Part shown: one piece after another, positions 7,922-16,210 of the stretch | Layout: every line of letters begins with the position of its first letter | Numbering within the stretch: position 1 is the stretch's first letter | Assembly: GCA_934446065.1 (NCBI GenBank) | Contig: CAKSDP010000026.1 | Coordinates: 1 to 23,988, forward strand | DNA length: 23,988 nucleotides | Direction of reading: 5' to 3' | DNA from: an uncultured Eubacteriales bacterium | GTDB taxonomy: Bacteria > Bacillota > Clostridia > Oscillospirales > CAG-272 | Notes under the pieces: model-generated | Seen by the model: the letters and a program-made list of their open reading frames with translations, nothing else | Database searches by the model: none | What the model was told of the DNA's origin: nothing | Program-made: the position numbers and the translations under genes

Positions 7922-8587
7922 ATGAAAATTGCGATAGACGGACCGGGCGGAGCCGGAAAAAGCTCGGTGGCGAAAGCGCTCGCCGCTATGCTCGGACTTG
8001 TGTATGTGGATACCGGCGCTCTGTACAGAACGGTCGGACTCTATATGAGACGCGCGGGAGCCGATATGACGGATCCCGGCGACATCGTGCCGCGACTTGA
8101 CGGCGTGAAGCTTGAGCTTCGCTGGACTGACGAGGGTCAGCGCGTGATACTCGGAGGCGAGGATGTGAGCGAGGCGATCCGCACGCCGCAGGCGTCAATG
8201 GATGCGTCTGCAGTCTCATCTATTCCCGAGGTCAGAGCGTTCCTGCTCAGCGTTCAGCGCGATATGGCTGACGCGGGCGGCGTTATCATGGACGGCCGCG
8301 ATATCGGCACGGTGATCATGCCCGACGCGGAACTTAAAATATTCCTTACCGCATCGCCCGAGGCGCGCGCAATGCGCCGCTTTGCGGAACTTCGCGCAAA
8401 GGGACAGGAGTGCACACTCGAGGAGGTGTTCGCGGATATCGTGAGCCGCGACGCAGCGGATTCCGGACGCGAGATTGCTCCAGCAGTGCCCGCCGATGAT
8501 GCGGTGATCCTCGATAACTCCGGTATGGGGCTTGACGAGACTGTCGAGTGCATAGCAAAAATGGCAAAGGAAAAGATGAACGGCTGA
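7922..8587 (+). CDS. cmk: cytidylate (CMP) kinase
   Basis: Cmk phosphorylates CMP and dCMP using ATP. The 221-residue protein begins MKIAIDGPGGAGKSSVAKAL with the P-loop GPGGAGKS at 7-14, then YVDTGALYR, the family's CMP-binding start of the NMP domain, and DGRDIGTVIMPDAELKIFLTA, which is diagnostic for Cmk. I chose the ATG at 7922 because GAAAGG precedes it and the P-loop strand begins at once; an in-frame ATG 11 codons earlier adds only charged residues. It is followed by plsC after 53 bases. The cmk-plsC-ispH/rpsA order is common in Clostridia. Confidence 0.95.
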   Translation: MKIAIDGPGGAGKSSVAKALAAMLGLVYVDTGALYRTVGLYMRRAGADMTDPGDIVPRLDGVKLELRWTDEGQRVILGGEDVSEAIRTPQASMDASAVSSIPEVRAFLLSVQRDMADAGGVIMDGRDIGTVIMPDAELKIFLTASPEARAMRRFAELRAKGQECTLEEVFADIVSRDAADSGREIAPAVPADDAVILDNSGMGLDETVECIAKMAKEKMNG

Positions 8588-8611
8588 CATCGCAAAAGCC
8601 TATGTTCGGCT

Positions 8612-8627
8612 TGCCGCAGGTGCGGCA
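8612..8627 (+). repeat. TGCCGC/GCGGCA mini-hairpin before plsC
   Basis: TGCCGC-AGGT-GCGGCA ends 13 bases before the plsC start codon. The AAAGGAAG ribosome site follows it immediately, so the hairpin sits close enough to influence ribosome loading. Confidence 0.45.
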
Positions 8628-8640
8628 GAAAGGAAGCGTT

Positions 8641-9261
8641 ATGGGATTCTATTCCGGAATATATAAGGTGTTCGCAGCGCCCGTGCGGTGGCTGTATCGC
8701 GTCAGAGTGACTGACGGCGAAAAGATGCCGGAGAGCGGCGGATGCATAGTCTGTGCGAATCACACGAGCCTGAGAGACGTGTTCGTGCTCGCCGCGTCGA
8801 TGCACCGTCAGCCGCGCTATATGGCGAAAAAGGAGTTGTTCCGTATCCCCGTGCTGTCTCAGCTGATCCGTGCGCTCGGCGCGTTCCCGGTCGATCGCGG
8901 CAGCGCCGATGTCGGCGCTCTCAAAAAGGCTATGGCGATGATAAAGAGCGGCGAGGCTGTGACCATATTCCCTCAGGGAACGAGATATCCCGGTGTCGAT
9001 CCCCGCACGACAGAGCCGAAAAACGGAGTCGGAATGATAGCGTATCATACCAAGGCTCCGGTCGTACCGGTGTACATAAAGACGAAAAAAAGGCACGTGC
9101 TTCCGTTCCGACGCACGGAGATAATCTGCGGTGACCCGATATCCTACGAGGAGCTTGGATTTGAGTCCGGCGGACGCGAGGAGTACGCGCGTGCATCGGC
9201 TGTGATCTTTGAAAAAATATGCGAGCTGTCAGATGCAGCTCACGCGGACGGTGAAAAATGA
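8641..9261 (+). CDS. plsC: 1-acyl-sn-glycerol-3-phosphate acyltransferase (PlsC family)
   Basis: This enzyme acylates lysophosphatidic acid to phosphatidic acid at the membrane. The 206-residue protein has the acyltransferase motifs in order: NHTSLRD (the HX4D catalytic motif), GAFPVDRGS, and the FPQGTRYPG substrate motif, then APVVPVYIK. The ATG at 8641 has AGAAAGGAAG just upstream; a longer in-frame opening would overlap cmk. Its stop overlaps the ispH-rpsA start as ATGA (9258-9261), so translation is likely coupled. The acyl donor (acyl-ACP or acyl-CoA) cannot be told from sequence. Confidence 0.92.
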   Translation: MGFYSGIYKVFAAPVRWLYRVRVTDGEKMPESGGCIVCANHTSLRDVFVLAASMHRQPRYMAKKELFRIPVLSQLIRALGAFPVDRGSADVGALKKAMAMIKSGEAVTIFPQGTRYPGVDPRTTEPKNGVGMIAYHTKAPVVPVYIKTKKRHVLPFRRTEIICGDPISYEELGFESGGREEYARASAVIFEKICELSDAAHADGEK

Positions 9262-11327
9262 GCGGCAGCGTATATGTCGCGTCGCACGCCGGATTCTGCT
9301 TCGGTGTCCGCCGCGCGACCGATGCGATCGAAGAAAAGCTCCGTCAGGCGCACGGACATATCTACACGCTCGGCAGACTCATACATAACGACGGGTACGT
9401 GAATTACCTGAAATCGCGCGGGGTCGAGGAGATATGCGGCGACGACATCGACCGCATATGCGCCGATGCCGAGCGCGGCGAGAATATCACGGTCGTTATA
9501 CGTGCGCACGGCGAGGTCCGCGAGAATCTCGAAAAATTCGAGCGGTGCGCCGCATCGCATCCGAACCTTGAGATACTCGACTGCACCTGCCCGTATGTCA
9601 ACAAGGTGCGCCGTATCGCCGCAGACAATTCCGGCGAGGGCAAGCTGTTTATCCTGATCGGGGCGGCGGAGCATCCGGAGGTCCGCGGGATCATGAGCTG
9701 CACCAACGGTGTCGGTATGGTTTTCCCGAATTCTCACGAGCTTTCACAGTGGATCGCCACCGACGAGGGGCAAAAATCGACACATTTAACAATATCTGCA
9801 GCCGCTCAGACCACACAAAAACTGTCCGAGTGGAAAAAATGTTTAGAAATTATCGAAAAAGTATATACAAATCCAAAGATTTTTGATACAATATGTAATG
9901 TTACGGGAGAGAGGCAACGGGAGGCTTCCAAACTTGCCGAGGATTCCGACGTTGTTTTGGTGATCGGAAGCAGAGACAGCTCAAACACCGCAAAGTTGTT
10001 TGAGATCTGCCGCGAGCGATGCCCACGGACGTATTTCCTTGAGAATGCGGGTGCGGCTTTTGACGTGAAGATGACACCGAATGACAGAATATCAATTACT
10101 GCCGGCGCATCGACGCCGTACAGTGTAATACAGGAGGTAGAAAAAGCCATGAATGAGCAGATGACTGAAAACTTTGCAGAAATGCTCGAAAACTCAATCA
10201 AAACATTAAATACAGGAGACGTTGTCAAGGGTATCGTTACTTCGATCGGTACGAATGAGATCCATCTCGATCTCGGTGCTAAGACCACCGGCGTGATTAC
10301 GCATGATCAGATCTGTGATGATCCGTCTGCAAAGCTGTCCGATATGTTCAAGATCGGCGACGAGATCGAAGCGTTCGTTATCAAGGTAAGCGATGTTGAC
10401 GGTATCGCGACCCTTTCCAAGAAACGCGTTGATTCCGATAAGAACTGGAACGGTATCGTTGCAGCTTACGAGAACGGCGACATTCTTGAGGGCAAGGTTG
10501 TTGAGGCGGTCAAGGGCGGTGTTATCATCTCCGTCAATTCCGTCCGCATCTTCATCCCCGGCGCACACACCGGTATTCCGAGAGACGGCGATCTCTCGAC
10601 CCTCGTCGGAACCACTCAGAAGATCAAGGTCATCGAGATCAAGTCCGACAGAAAGAAGGCTTACGGCTCTATCCGCGTTGTTGCACGCGATGAGCGCCGC
10701 AAGAAGGAGGAAGCTTTCTGGAACACCGTTGAGGAAGGCATGGAGTTCGACGGAGAGGTCAGAAGCCTCACGAGCTACGGCGCGTTCGTTGATCTCGGCG
10801 GCGTTGACGGTATGGTCCACTCCTCCGAGCTTTCCTGGAGACACATCAAGCATCCGTCCGAGGTTGTCAAGGTCGGCGACGTGATCCACGTATTCGTCAA
10901 GGCGATCGACCGTGACCGCAAGAGAATCTCTCTCGGCTACAAGACCGAGGATATGAATCCCTGGAACATCTTTACCAAGAAGTATTCCGTCGGCGATACC
11001 GCTGAGGTCAAGGTCGTAAGCCTTATGCCTTTCGGCGCATTTGCCGAGATCGTTCCCGGTGTTGACGGACTGATACATATCAGCCAGATCACCGACCACA
11101 AGATCGGCAAGCCCGACGACGTGCTCAGCGCAGGTCAGATCGTCTCTGCAAAGATTACCGATGTTGACGAGGAGAACCACAAGGTCAGCCTGTCCATCCG
11201 TGCTCTCATGGAGGAGGCAGCAGCTCCCGCTGAGGAGGAGTACGAGGAGGAAGAGGATTCCGCTCCGGCTGTTTACTCTACCGACGATCCCTCCAGCTAC
11301 GCTGACTTTGCCGGCGACGAGGAGTAA
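9258..11327 (+). CDS. ispH-rpsA: IspH – ribosomal protein S1 fusion
   Basis: A 689-residue two-part protein. Residues 1-293 are IspH, the iron-sulfur enzyme that makes isopentenyl and dimethylallyl diphosphate in the last MEP-pathway step. The three cluster cysteines appear as Cys14 (GFCFGVRRA), Cys111 (DCTCPYVNKV) and Cys213 (TICNVTGERQ), with His43, His84, His139 and Ser242-Asn243 at substrate positions. Residues 318-648 hold four S1 RNA-binding domains (about 318-387, 405-472, 492-562, 577-648), followed by an acidic tail rich in Glu. Such fusions are known in Clostridia. The S1 half uses more GGT/GTT/AAG-type codons than the IspH half, suggesting selection for high expression. An AGGAGG and ATG lie at the junction (residue 298), so a separate S1 protein may also be made. 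It ends at the terminator 11341-11369. Confidence 0.95.
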   Translation: MSGSVYVASHAGFCFGVRRATDAIEEKLRQAHGHIYTLGRLIHNDGYVNYLKSRGVEEICGDDIDRICADAERGENITVVIRAHGEVRENLEKFERCAASHPNLEILDCTCPYVNKVRRIAADNSGEGKLFILIGAAEHPEVRGIMSCTNGVGMVFPNSHELSQWIATDEGQKSTHLTISAAAQTTQKLSEWKKCLEIIEKVYTNPKIFDTICNVTGERQREASKLAEDSDVVLVIGSRDSSNTAKLFEICRERCPRTYFLENAGAAFDVKMTPNDRISITAGASTPYSVIQEVEKAMNEQMTENFAEMLENSIKTLNTGDVVKGIVTSIGTNEIHLDLGAKTTGVITHDQICDDPSAKLSDMFKIGDEIEAFVIKVSDVDGIATLSKKRVDSDKNWNGIVAAYENGDILEGKVVEAVKGGVIISVNSVRIFIPGAHTGIPRDGDLSTLVGTTQKIKVIEIKSDRKKAYGSIRVVARDERRKKEEAFWNTVEEGMEFDGEVRSLTSYGAFVDLGGVDGMVHSSELSWRHIKHPSEVVKVGDVIHVFVKAIDRDRKRISLGYKTEDMNPWNIFTKKYSVGDTAEVKVVSLMPFGAFAEIVPGVDGLIHISQITDHKIGKPDDVLSAGQIVSAKITDVDEENHKVSLSIRALMEEAAAPAEEEYEEEEDSAPAVYSTDDPSSYADFAGDEE
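10132..10151 (+). promoter_or_regulatory. possible internal ribosome site and start for the S1 part
   Basis: AGGAGG (10132-10137) lies 11 bases before ATG 10149-10151, in frame, exactly between the IspH and S1 parts. Initiation here would give a 392-residue four-domain S1 protein. The bases also encode Gln-Glu-Val, so the match may be incidental. Confidence 0.4.
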
Positions 11328-11340
11328 TCCGAAAAATAAG

Positions 11341-11369
11341 AAAAAGCGCATCGCAAGATGCGCTTTTTT
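11341..11369. terminator. terminator after ispH-rpsA, usable in both directions
   Basis: AAAAAGCGCATC (11341-11352) and GATGCGCTTTTT pair around the tetraloop GCAA, followed by a T6 run. The leading A-run makes it work for the convergent minus-strand gene ending at 11383 too. Confidence 0.92.
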
Positions 11370-11382
11370 ATTATGCAGCGTG

Positions 11383-12708
11383 TCATACGCCGACCGTTTC
11401 GGGTGTGCGATCCTCGGATTTTTCCTTCGCATCAGCGGTGCCGGTGCTTGTCGTTTCTGCCGCAAGCGCTTCGCGTGCGACCGCGATCATCAGCTTTATG
11501 CGGTTCTCCTGATTGACGCGCGTCGCCCCGGGATCGTAGTCGATCGGCACGATGTTCGCCTCTGGATAGCGCTCGCGTATCTTGCGCGACATTCCTTTGC
11601 CGTTGATGTGGTTAGGCAGACAGCCGAACGGCTGAGTGCAGATTATATTCCGGTATCCGTTACGGATAAGCTCGGTGATCTCGGCGGTCAGCACCCATCC
11701 CTCGCCCATCTTGCAGCCGGTGCAAATGATCTCCTCGCCGCCCTCGACAAGCTCCGAGAATTGCTCGGGTGCGACAAATCTGCCCTGCTCATTTACCGCG
11801 TCGATTATGAAATCGTTGAGATAGCACAGATATTTCAGCGCGATCTTGTACGCGGTGTACTTTGCGCGGCTGCCGCCGTACAGCTCGTAATCTTTCACGG
11901 AGTTGTATACGCAGTATTGGCAGAAGCTCATAAGCCCGGGAAGCATTACCTCGCAGTCCTGCTCGTGCAGGAACGCTTCGAGGTTGTTGTTCGCAAGCGC
12001 CGAGTATTTCACGTAGATCTCGCCGACGATGCCGACCTTGACCTTCGGCGTGATGTTCACTGTGATCGCCGCGAAATCCTCGCACATACGGCGAACCGTC
12101 CGGCGAAGCTCACGGTGAGTATGACCGCTGCCGGACATGAATTTGTCGGATATCTCCTCGAGATACCTGCGGCACAGCGCTTCGGCATCGCCGCAGTTCA
12201 CCTCATACGGTAGCACCTGATTGCGGAGCAGCATCAGCGCGTCTCCGTAAACCACGGCGGCAAGCATCCGGCGGATGAGCATATAGTGAAGCTTGAAGCC
12301 CGTGTTCTGCTTTTCAAGCCCCGATACGTTGAACGAAATTACGGGAATATCCGCAAATCCCGCCGCGACGAGCGCCTTGCGGAGCAGGAATATGTAGTTT
12401 GACGCGCGGCAACCGCCGCCTGTCTGCGATATCATGAGCGCCGTGTGCGAGAGGTCGTACTCTCCGCTTTGCAGAGCGCAGATCATCTGCCCGATAACGA
12501 GCAGCGCGGGGTAACACGTGTCGTTGTGAACGTATTTCAGTCCCGTTTCGACCACGTCGCTGCCTGTCTGTGAGAGCAGGACCGCGTTTATCCCGTCCGC
12601 TTTGAACGCCGCACGAAGCATCTCAAAATGGATCGGCGCCATGTTCGGCACAAGGACGGTGTAGTCCTTTTTCATTTCCTTGGTGAAGGGGATCTTTTTA
12701 ATTTCCAT
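11383..12708 (-). CDS. 2-hydroxyacyl-CoA dehydratase-related protein, C-terminal partner of the activase
   Basis: This 441-residue protein resembles the C-terminal third of the large (about 1400-residue) clostridial activase-related proteins. Visible features are TVLVPNMAPIHFEMLRAAF, the cysteine motifs HNDTCYPALLVIGQM and SQTGGGCRASNY, EQDCEVMLPGLMSFCQYCVYN, ICTGCKMGEGW and CTQPFGCLPNH. Conserved Cys residues suggest iron-sulfur binding. I chose the ATG at 12708 because GGGAGGTGAG lies just upstream; the start overlaps the end of the preceding gene by 11 bases in another frame (ATGGAAATTAA), implying translational coupling. Residues after about 425 (Thr/Glu/Lys-rich) look disordered. No dehydratase HgdA/HgdB pair is next to it. 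The substrate and reaction are unknown. Confidence 0.82.
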   Translation of the reverse strand: MEIKKIPFTKEMKKDYTVLVPNMAPIHFEMLRAAFKADGINAVLLSQTGSDVVETGLKYVHNDTCYPALLVIGQMICALQSGEYDLSHTALMISQTGGGCRASNYIFLLRKALVAAGFADIPVISFNVSGLEKQNTGFKLHYMLIRRMLAAVVYGDALMLLRNQVLPYEVNCGDAEALCRRYLEEISDKFMSGSGHTHRELRRTVRRMCEDFAAITVNITPKVKVGIVGEIYVKYSALANNNLEAFLHEQDCEVMLPGLMSFCQYCVYNSVKDYELYGGSRAKYTAYKIALKYLCYLNDFIIDAVNEQGRFVAPEQFSELVEGGEEIICTGCKMGEGWVLTAEITELIRNGYRNIICTQPFGCLPNHINGKGMSRKIRERYPEANIVPIDYDPGATRVNQENRIKLMIAVAREALAAETTSTGTADAKEKSEDRTPETVGV

Positions 12709-15643
12709 CGGACAACTCACCTCCCTTTTTGTCGTCCTCATCGCCCTCGAGAGCGACGAACAGGCTGCGCAGACGTATCTTGACCGCGCCGAGATTTGTG
12801 ATCTCGTCGATCTTGATCTGCGTGTATATCTTTCCGCCGTCCTCCAGGATCTCGCGCGTTTCGTCTGTCGTTACCGCATCAACTCCGCAGCCGAACGACA
12901 CGAGCTGTACAAGGTTCATATCGGGCTGGGATGTGACATATTTCGCGGCGCTGTACAGGCGCGAGTGATACGTCCACTGGTTGAGGACGTTCGTCTTTAC
13001 CTTGCCGCAAAGACCGCTTATCGAGTCCTCGGAGATGACCGCCGCGCCGAGCGAGGTTATGAGCCTGTCGATGCCGTGGTTCGTCTCGGGATCGGCGTGG
13101 TACGGCCGCCCCGCAAGTACGATTATCTGGAAGCCGTCGCGGCGTGCGCCGTCGATCATTTCCGCTCCCGCCTCGTGAATGCGGCGCATATAGCTTTCGT
13201 ATTCGGCGTATGCGGCATCGGCTGCCGCGCGTACTTCTTTTTTCGTGATCCCGTCGAAATATTTGCCGAGAACGGCGCAGAGCTTGTCCGGGAATGTGCG
13301 CCTCATATGGGGCGCTACGTAGTCATAGATAAACTTCGTCTGCGACAGCGCGCGAACGTTTGCGGAGAGCACCTCCGGATAGTACGCGACGACAGGGCAG
13401 TTGTAGTGGTTGTCGCCCTCTCCCTCGTCAAAATTGTAGCTCATGCACGGCATGAATATCGCGTCCGGCTTCTTGTCAAGCAGCCATTCGATGTGACCGT
13501 GTGCGAGCTTTGCGGGGAAGCATACCGTGTCGGACGGGATCGTGAGCTGACCGGAGAGGTACAGTTCCCTGTCGGAGAACGGGCTGCGGAACACCTCGAA
13601 TCCGAGATGCGTGAGCAGCGTGTGCCAGAACGGGTACAGCTCGTACATTCCGAGAGCCATCGGTATGCCGATCCTGCCGCGCGTGCCCTTCTGCGGCTTG
13701 TATTCTTCGAGCATTGCGCGCTTTCGCTCGAACATATTGTATTTTGACGCACCGCCGCCGTCCTTGCCCGTGACGGGCTTTTCGCAGCGGTTACCGCTGA
13801 TGTATTTGCGTCCGCCGTCGAATTTGTTGACCGTGAGACGGCAGTGATTGCTGCATCCGTTGCAGACGAGCGGGGACACGGTGTGAGTGAAGTGCTCCAG
13901 CGCCGCAGGCGATATGGTTGTGCTCTTTTGCGGAGCCTTTTTCTTTGCATAGAGGGCGGCACCGTATGCGCCCATAAGTCCGGAGATATTCGGGCGTATT
14001 ACATTATGCCCGGTCTCGCACTCGAATGCGCGAAGAACGGCGTCGTTGAGGAACGTTCCGCCCTGAACGACTATGTTCTCGCCGAGAGATTTGCCGTCGC
14101 GTGCGCGGATCACCTTGTACAGTGCGTTCTTTACTACGCTTATCGAGAGTCCCGCCGATATGTTCTCGATCGAGGCGCCTTCCTTTTGCGCCTGCTTTAC
14201 GGAGGAGTTCATGAATACCGTGCAGCGCGAGCCGAGATCGACCGGGTGATCGGCGAAAAGCCCCGCATCGGCGAAGTCTGCAATGCTCATGCCGAGCGCC
14301 TCGGCGAAGGTCTGGAGGAACGAGCCGCATCCGGAGGAGCACGCCTCGTTCAGATATATGTTGTCGATCGCGCCTGCGCGGATCTTAAAGCACTTTATGT
14401 CCTGACCGCCGATGTCGATAATAAAATCAACATTCGGACGGAATTTCTTTGCGGCGATGAAGTGAGCCATCGTCTCGACAATGCCGAAATCGAGCGAGAA
14501 CGCGTTGCGTATCAGCTCCTCGCCGTAGCCTGTCGCGGCGCTGCCGGCGATCTTCGCATCGGGGAATTCCGCGAAGAAGTCCTGCAAAAATTCGCGTACC
14601 GCACCGGCGGGGTTTCCTCCGCCGATAGTGTAACGCTGCTTTACGATGTCTCCGTCGCCGTTTATCACGACCGACTTTACCGTGGTCGAGCCGGCATCGA
14701 TCCCGAGAAATACATTGCCGTCGCCGATGTCGCCGGTGTCAACGCGCACTTGATCGCGTGCGTGGCGCTGTACGAACTCGTCATAGTCTGCGCGGTCGCG
14801 GAAGAGCGCGGGAAGACTGCGATATTCGCCGGAGGATATGTAGCCCTCGACCGCCGCCTTGAGCGACATGAGATCGACCGCTTTGTCTTCGCAGAGGAAT
14901 GCCGCGCCCATCGCGACAAAGTAAAGCGAATTTTCCGGACACACTCCGGTGAGGTGAAGCGTCGTGTCAAAGCTTTGTCTCAGCTCGGACAGGAATGTGA
15001 GAGGACCGCCGAGGTAGAGTATGTTTCCCTCGATCGGGCGCCCCTGCGCCAGTCCCGCGACAGTCTGATTCACCACTGCGGCGAATATGCTTGCACAGAT
15101 GTCGGGCTTCGACGCGCCCTGATTGAGCAGGGGCTGTATGTCCGATTTTGCAAAAACGCCGCATCGCGAGGCGATCGTGTACAGCTTCTCGTGCTCGTGC
15201 GCAAGCTCGTTCATTTCGGAGGGGGTAAGTCTCAGAAGGGTCGCCATCTGATCGATGAACGCACCGGTGCCGCCGGCACAGGTTCCGTTCATACGCACCT
15301 CAAGCTCACCGTCGAGGAAAAGTATCTTCGCGTCCTCGCCGCCAAGCTCGATTACAACGCTCGTGTCCGGAGCAAGGCGCATCACGGCGGAGCGCGTTGC
15401 GTAGACCTCCTGAACGAACTGAACGCCTATGCTGTCGGCGAGCCCCATTCCGGCCGAGCCGGAGATCGTGAGAGCCGCTTTTTCGTTCGGAAAACGGTCA
15501 TGAAGATCTGAGAGAACCTCGGCACATTTCTCCTTGATGCGTGAAAAATGTCTCTCATATGACTTATGTATGAGCCTTGAGTTCTCATCAAGAACAGCGC
15601 ATTTCAGCGTCGTCGATCCGATGTCAAGTCCGATTCTCAGCAC
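12698..15643 (-). CDS. acyl-CoA dehydratase activase-type ATPase, two activase domains plus DUF2229-like region
   Basis: A 981-residue protein with two BadF/BadG/BcrA-type ASKHA ATPase domains. The first (about 1-285) has GLDIGSTTLK, ELGGEDAKILF, NGTCAGGTGAF and ASRCGVFAKSD. The second (about 310-560) has GIDAGSTTVKS, DIGGQDIKCFK, NEACSSGCGSF and GSRCTVFMNSS. In HgdC-type activases one Cys in each of these places holds a [4Fe-4S] cluster at a dimer interface, so both domains appear able to bind one. A cysteine-rich segment follows (VCNGCSNHCRL, GNRCEKP), then a DUF2229-like region (GIPMALGMYELYPFWHTLL). The start is GTG at 15643: AGGAGG (15653-15658) lies nine bases upstream and the domain begins at once (VLRIGLDIGSTT). 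Related proteins are usually one chain together with the next gene. The activated partner is unknown. Confidence 0.88.
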   Translation of the reverse strand: MLRIGLDIGSTTLKCAVLDENSRLIHKSYERHFSRIKEKCAEVLSDLHDRFPNEKAALTISGSAGMGLADSIGVQFVQEVYATRSAVMRLAPDTSVVIELGGEDAKILFLDGELEVRMNGTCAGGTGAFIDQMATLLRLTPSEMNELAHEHEKLYTIASRCGVFAKSDIQPLLNQGASKPDICASIFAAVVNQTVAGLAQGRPIEGNILYLGGPLTFLSELRQSFDTTLHLTGVCPENSLYFVAMGAAFLCEDKAVDLMSLKAAVEGYISSGEYRSLPALFRDRADYDEFVQRHARDQVRVDTGDIGDGNVFLGIDAGSTTVKSVVINGDGDIVKQRYTIGGGNPAGAVREFLQDFFAEFPDAKIAGSAATGYGEELIRNAFSLDFGIVETMAHFIAAKKFRPNVDFIIDIGGQDIKCFKIRAGAIDNIYLNEACSSGCGSFLQTFAEALGMSIADFADAGLFADHPVDLGSRCTVFMNSSVKQAQKEGASIENISAGLSISVVKNALYKVIRARDGKSLGENIVVQGGTFLNDAVLRAFECETGHNVIRPNISGLMGAYGAALYAKKKAPQKSTTISPAALEHFTHTVSPLVCNGCSNHCRLTVNKFDGGRKYISGNRCEKPVTGKDGGGASKYNMFERKRAMLEEYKPQKGTRGRIGIPMALGMYELYPFWHTLLTHLGFEVFRSPFSDRELYLSGQLTIPSDTVCFPAKLAHGHIEWLLDKKPDAIFMPCMSYNFDEGEGDNHYNCPVVAYYPEVLSANVRALSQTKFIYDYVAPHMRRTFPDKLCAVLGKYFDGITKKEVRAAADAAYAEYESYMRRIHEAGAEMIDGARRDGFQIIVLAGRPYHADPETNHGIDRLITSLGAAVISEDSISGLCGKVKTNVLNQWTYHSRLYSAAKYVTSQPDMNLVQLVSFGCGVDAVTTDETREILEDGGKIYTQIKIDEITNLGAVKIRLRSLFVALEGDEDDKKGGELSDGN

Positions 15644-15686
15644 TTCTTTAATCCTCCTGAGCTTTCTCTGCAAACTAACTCTTTCA

Positions 15687-15715
15687 ATTATACAATAATT
15701 TTGTCGTAAAAACAA
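15687..15715 (-). promoter_or_regulatory. probable promoter of the activase gene pair
   Basis: On the minus strand TTGTTT (15710-15715) and TATAAT (15687-15692) are 17 bases apart, with about 35 bases of leader before AGGAGG and the GTG start. The surrounding DNA (15660-15778) is strongly AT-rich and otherwise shows no gene. Confidence 0.6.
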
Positions 15716-15778
15716 TGATAAAATTTTGAATAATCTTCTATTATATTGAAGAAATTATTATGCAATACCAACTTGACG

Positions 15779-16207
15779 TCAGCGGCGGCGACGGTGTGTG
15801 CGCTTCTTTTTCGGACGGAATATCATGCCGCAGGCGGCGCTCACGGCTACGATCAGTGCGTGCAGTGCCACCGACAGTGCGGGCGAGAGCGCACGATCCG
15901 GCGCCGCGGTGGGGATAAACGACAAAAAGATCACGCATATGAGAAGCATGAGCCCCGCCGCAGCCGATACGAGCGCCGCCACGGCTCCGTGCTCGCCCGA
16001 CAGCCTTGCCGAAACTATCCCGCCGACGGCGCAGGAGATGTACAGCGCCGCAAGCGCGAGCGGACGTATCACCGAATCGGGATCTCCCGCCGAGTAGGCG
16101 ACAGCCGATACGACGAATATCAGCACAGCCGCCGCGATCACGGATACGGCGAATCCCTTTGCTGCGGGGATGAGAATATCCGAAAAATTGCGCGATTCGT
16201 TTTTCAT
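15779..16207 (-). CDS. TIGR04086-like membrane protein
   Basis: A 142-residue protein with four hydrophobic segments (near residues 18-37, 47-68, 73-98, 106-127) and a strongly basic tail (RPKKKRTHRRRR), so the C-terminus is probably cytoplasmic. Size, topology and position directly after yajC match the TIGR04086 family of clostridial membrane proteins, whose function is unknown. The start is ATG 16207, nine bases after GGGAGG; a GTG one codon earlier (16210) is possible. Its ribosome site lies inside the 3' arm of a terminator-like hairpin (16217-16256), so expression may depend on opening that structure. Confidence 0.75.
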   Translation of the reverse strand: MKNESRNFSDILIPAAKGFAVSVIAAAVLIFVVSAVAYSAGDPDSVIRPLALAALYISCAVGGIVSARLSGEHGAVAALVSAAAGLMLLICVIFLSFIPTAAPDRALSPALSVALHALIVAVSAACGMIFRPKKKRTHRRRR

Positions 16208-16210
16208 CAC

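Noticed and set aside
11161..12213. + strand frame of about 350 codons running from the rpsA end across the terminator
   Set aside because: It overlaps the real rpsA frame and the terminator, then lies antisense to the dehydratase-related gene.
13844..15511. Long + strand open frame of about 555 codons opposite the activase gene
   Set aside because: It mirrors a conserved two-domain ATPase on the other strand and shows no domain or ribosome site of its own.
15718..15778. AT-rich hairpin after the TIGR04086-like gene as a terminator
   Set aside because: The pairing (ATAAT/ATTAT and CTTC/GAAG) is weak and interrupted, with no clean U-tract.
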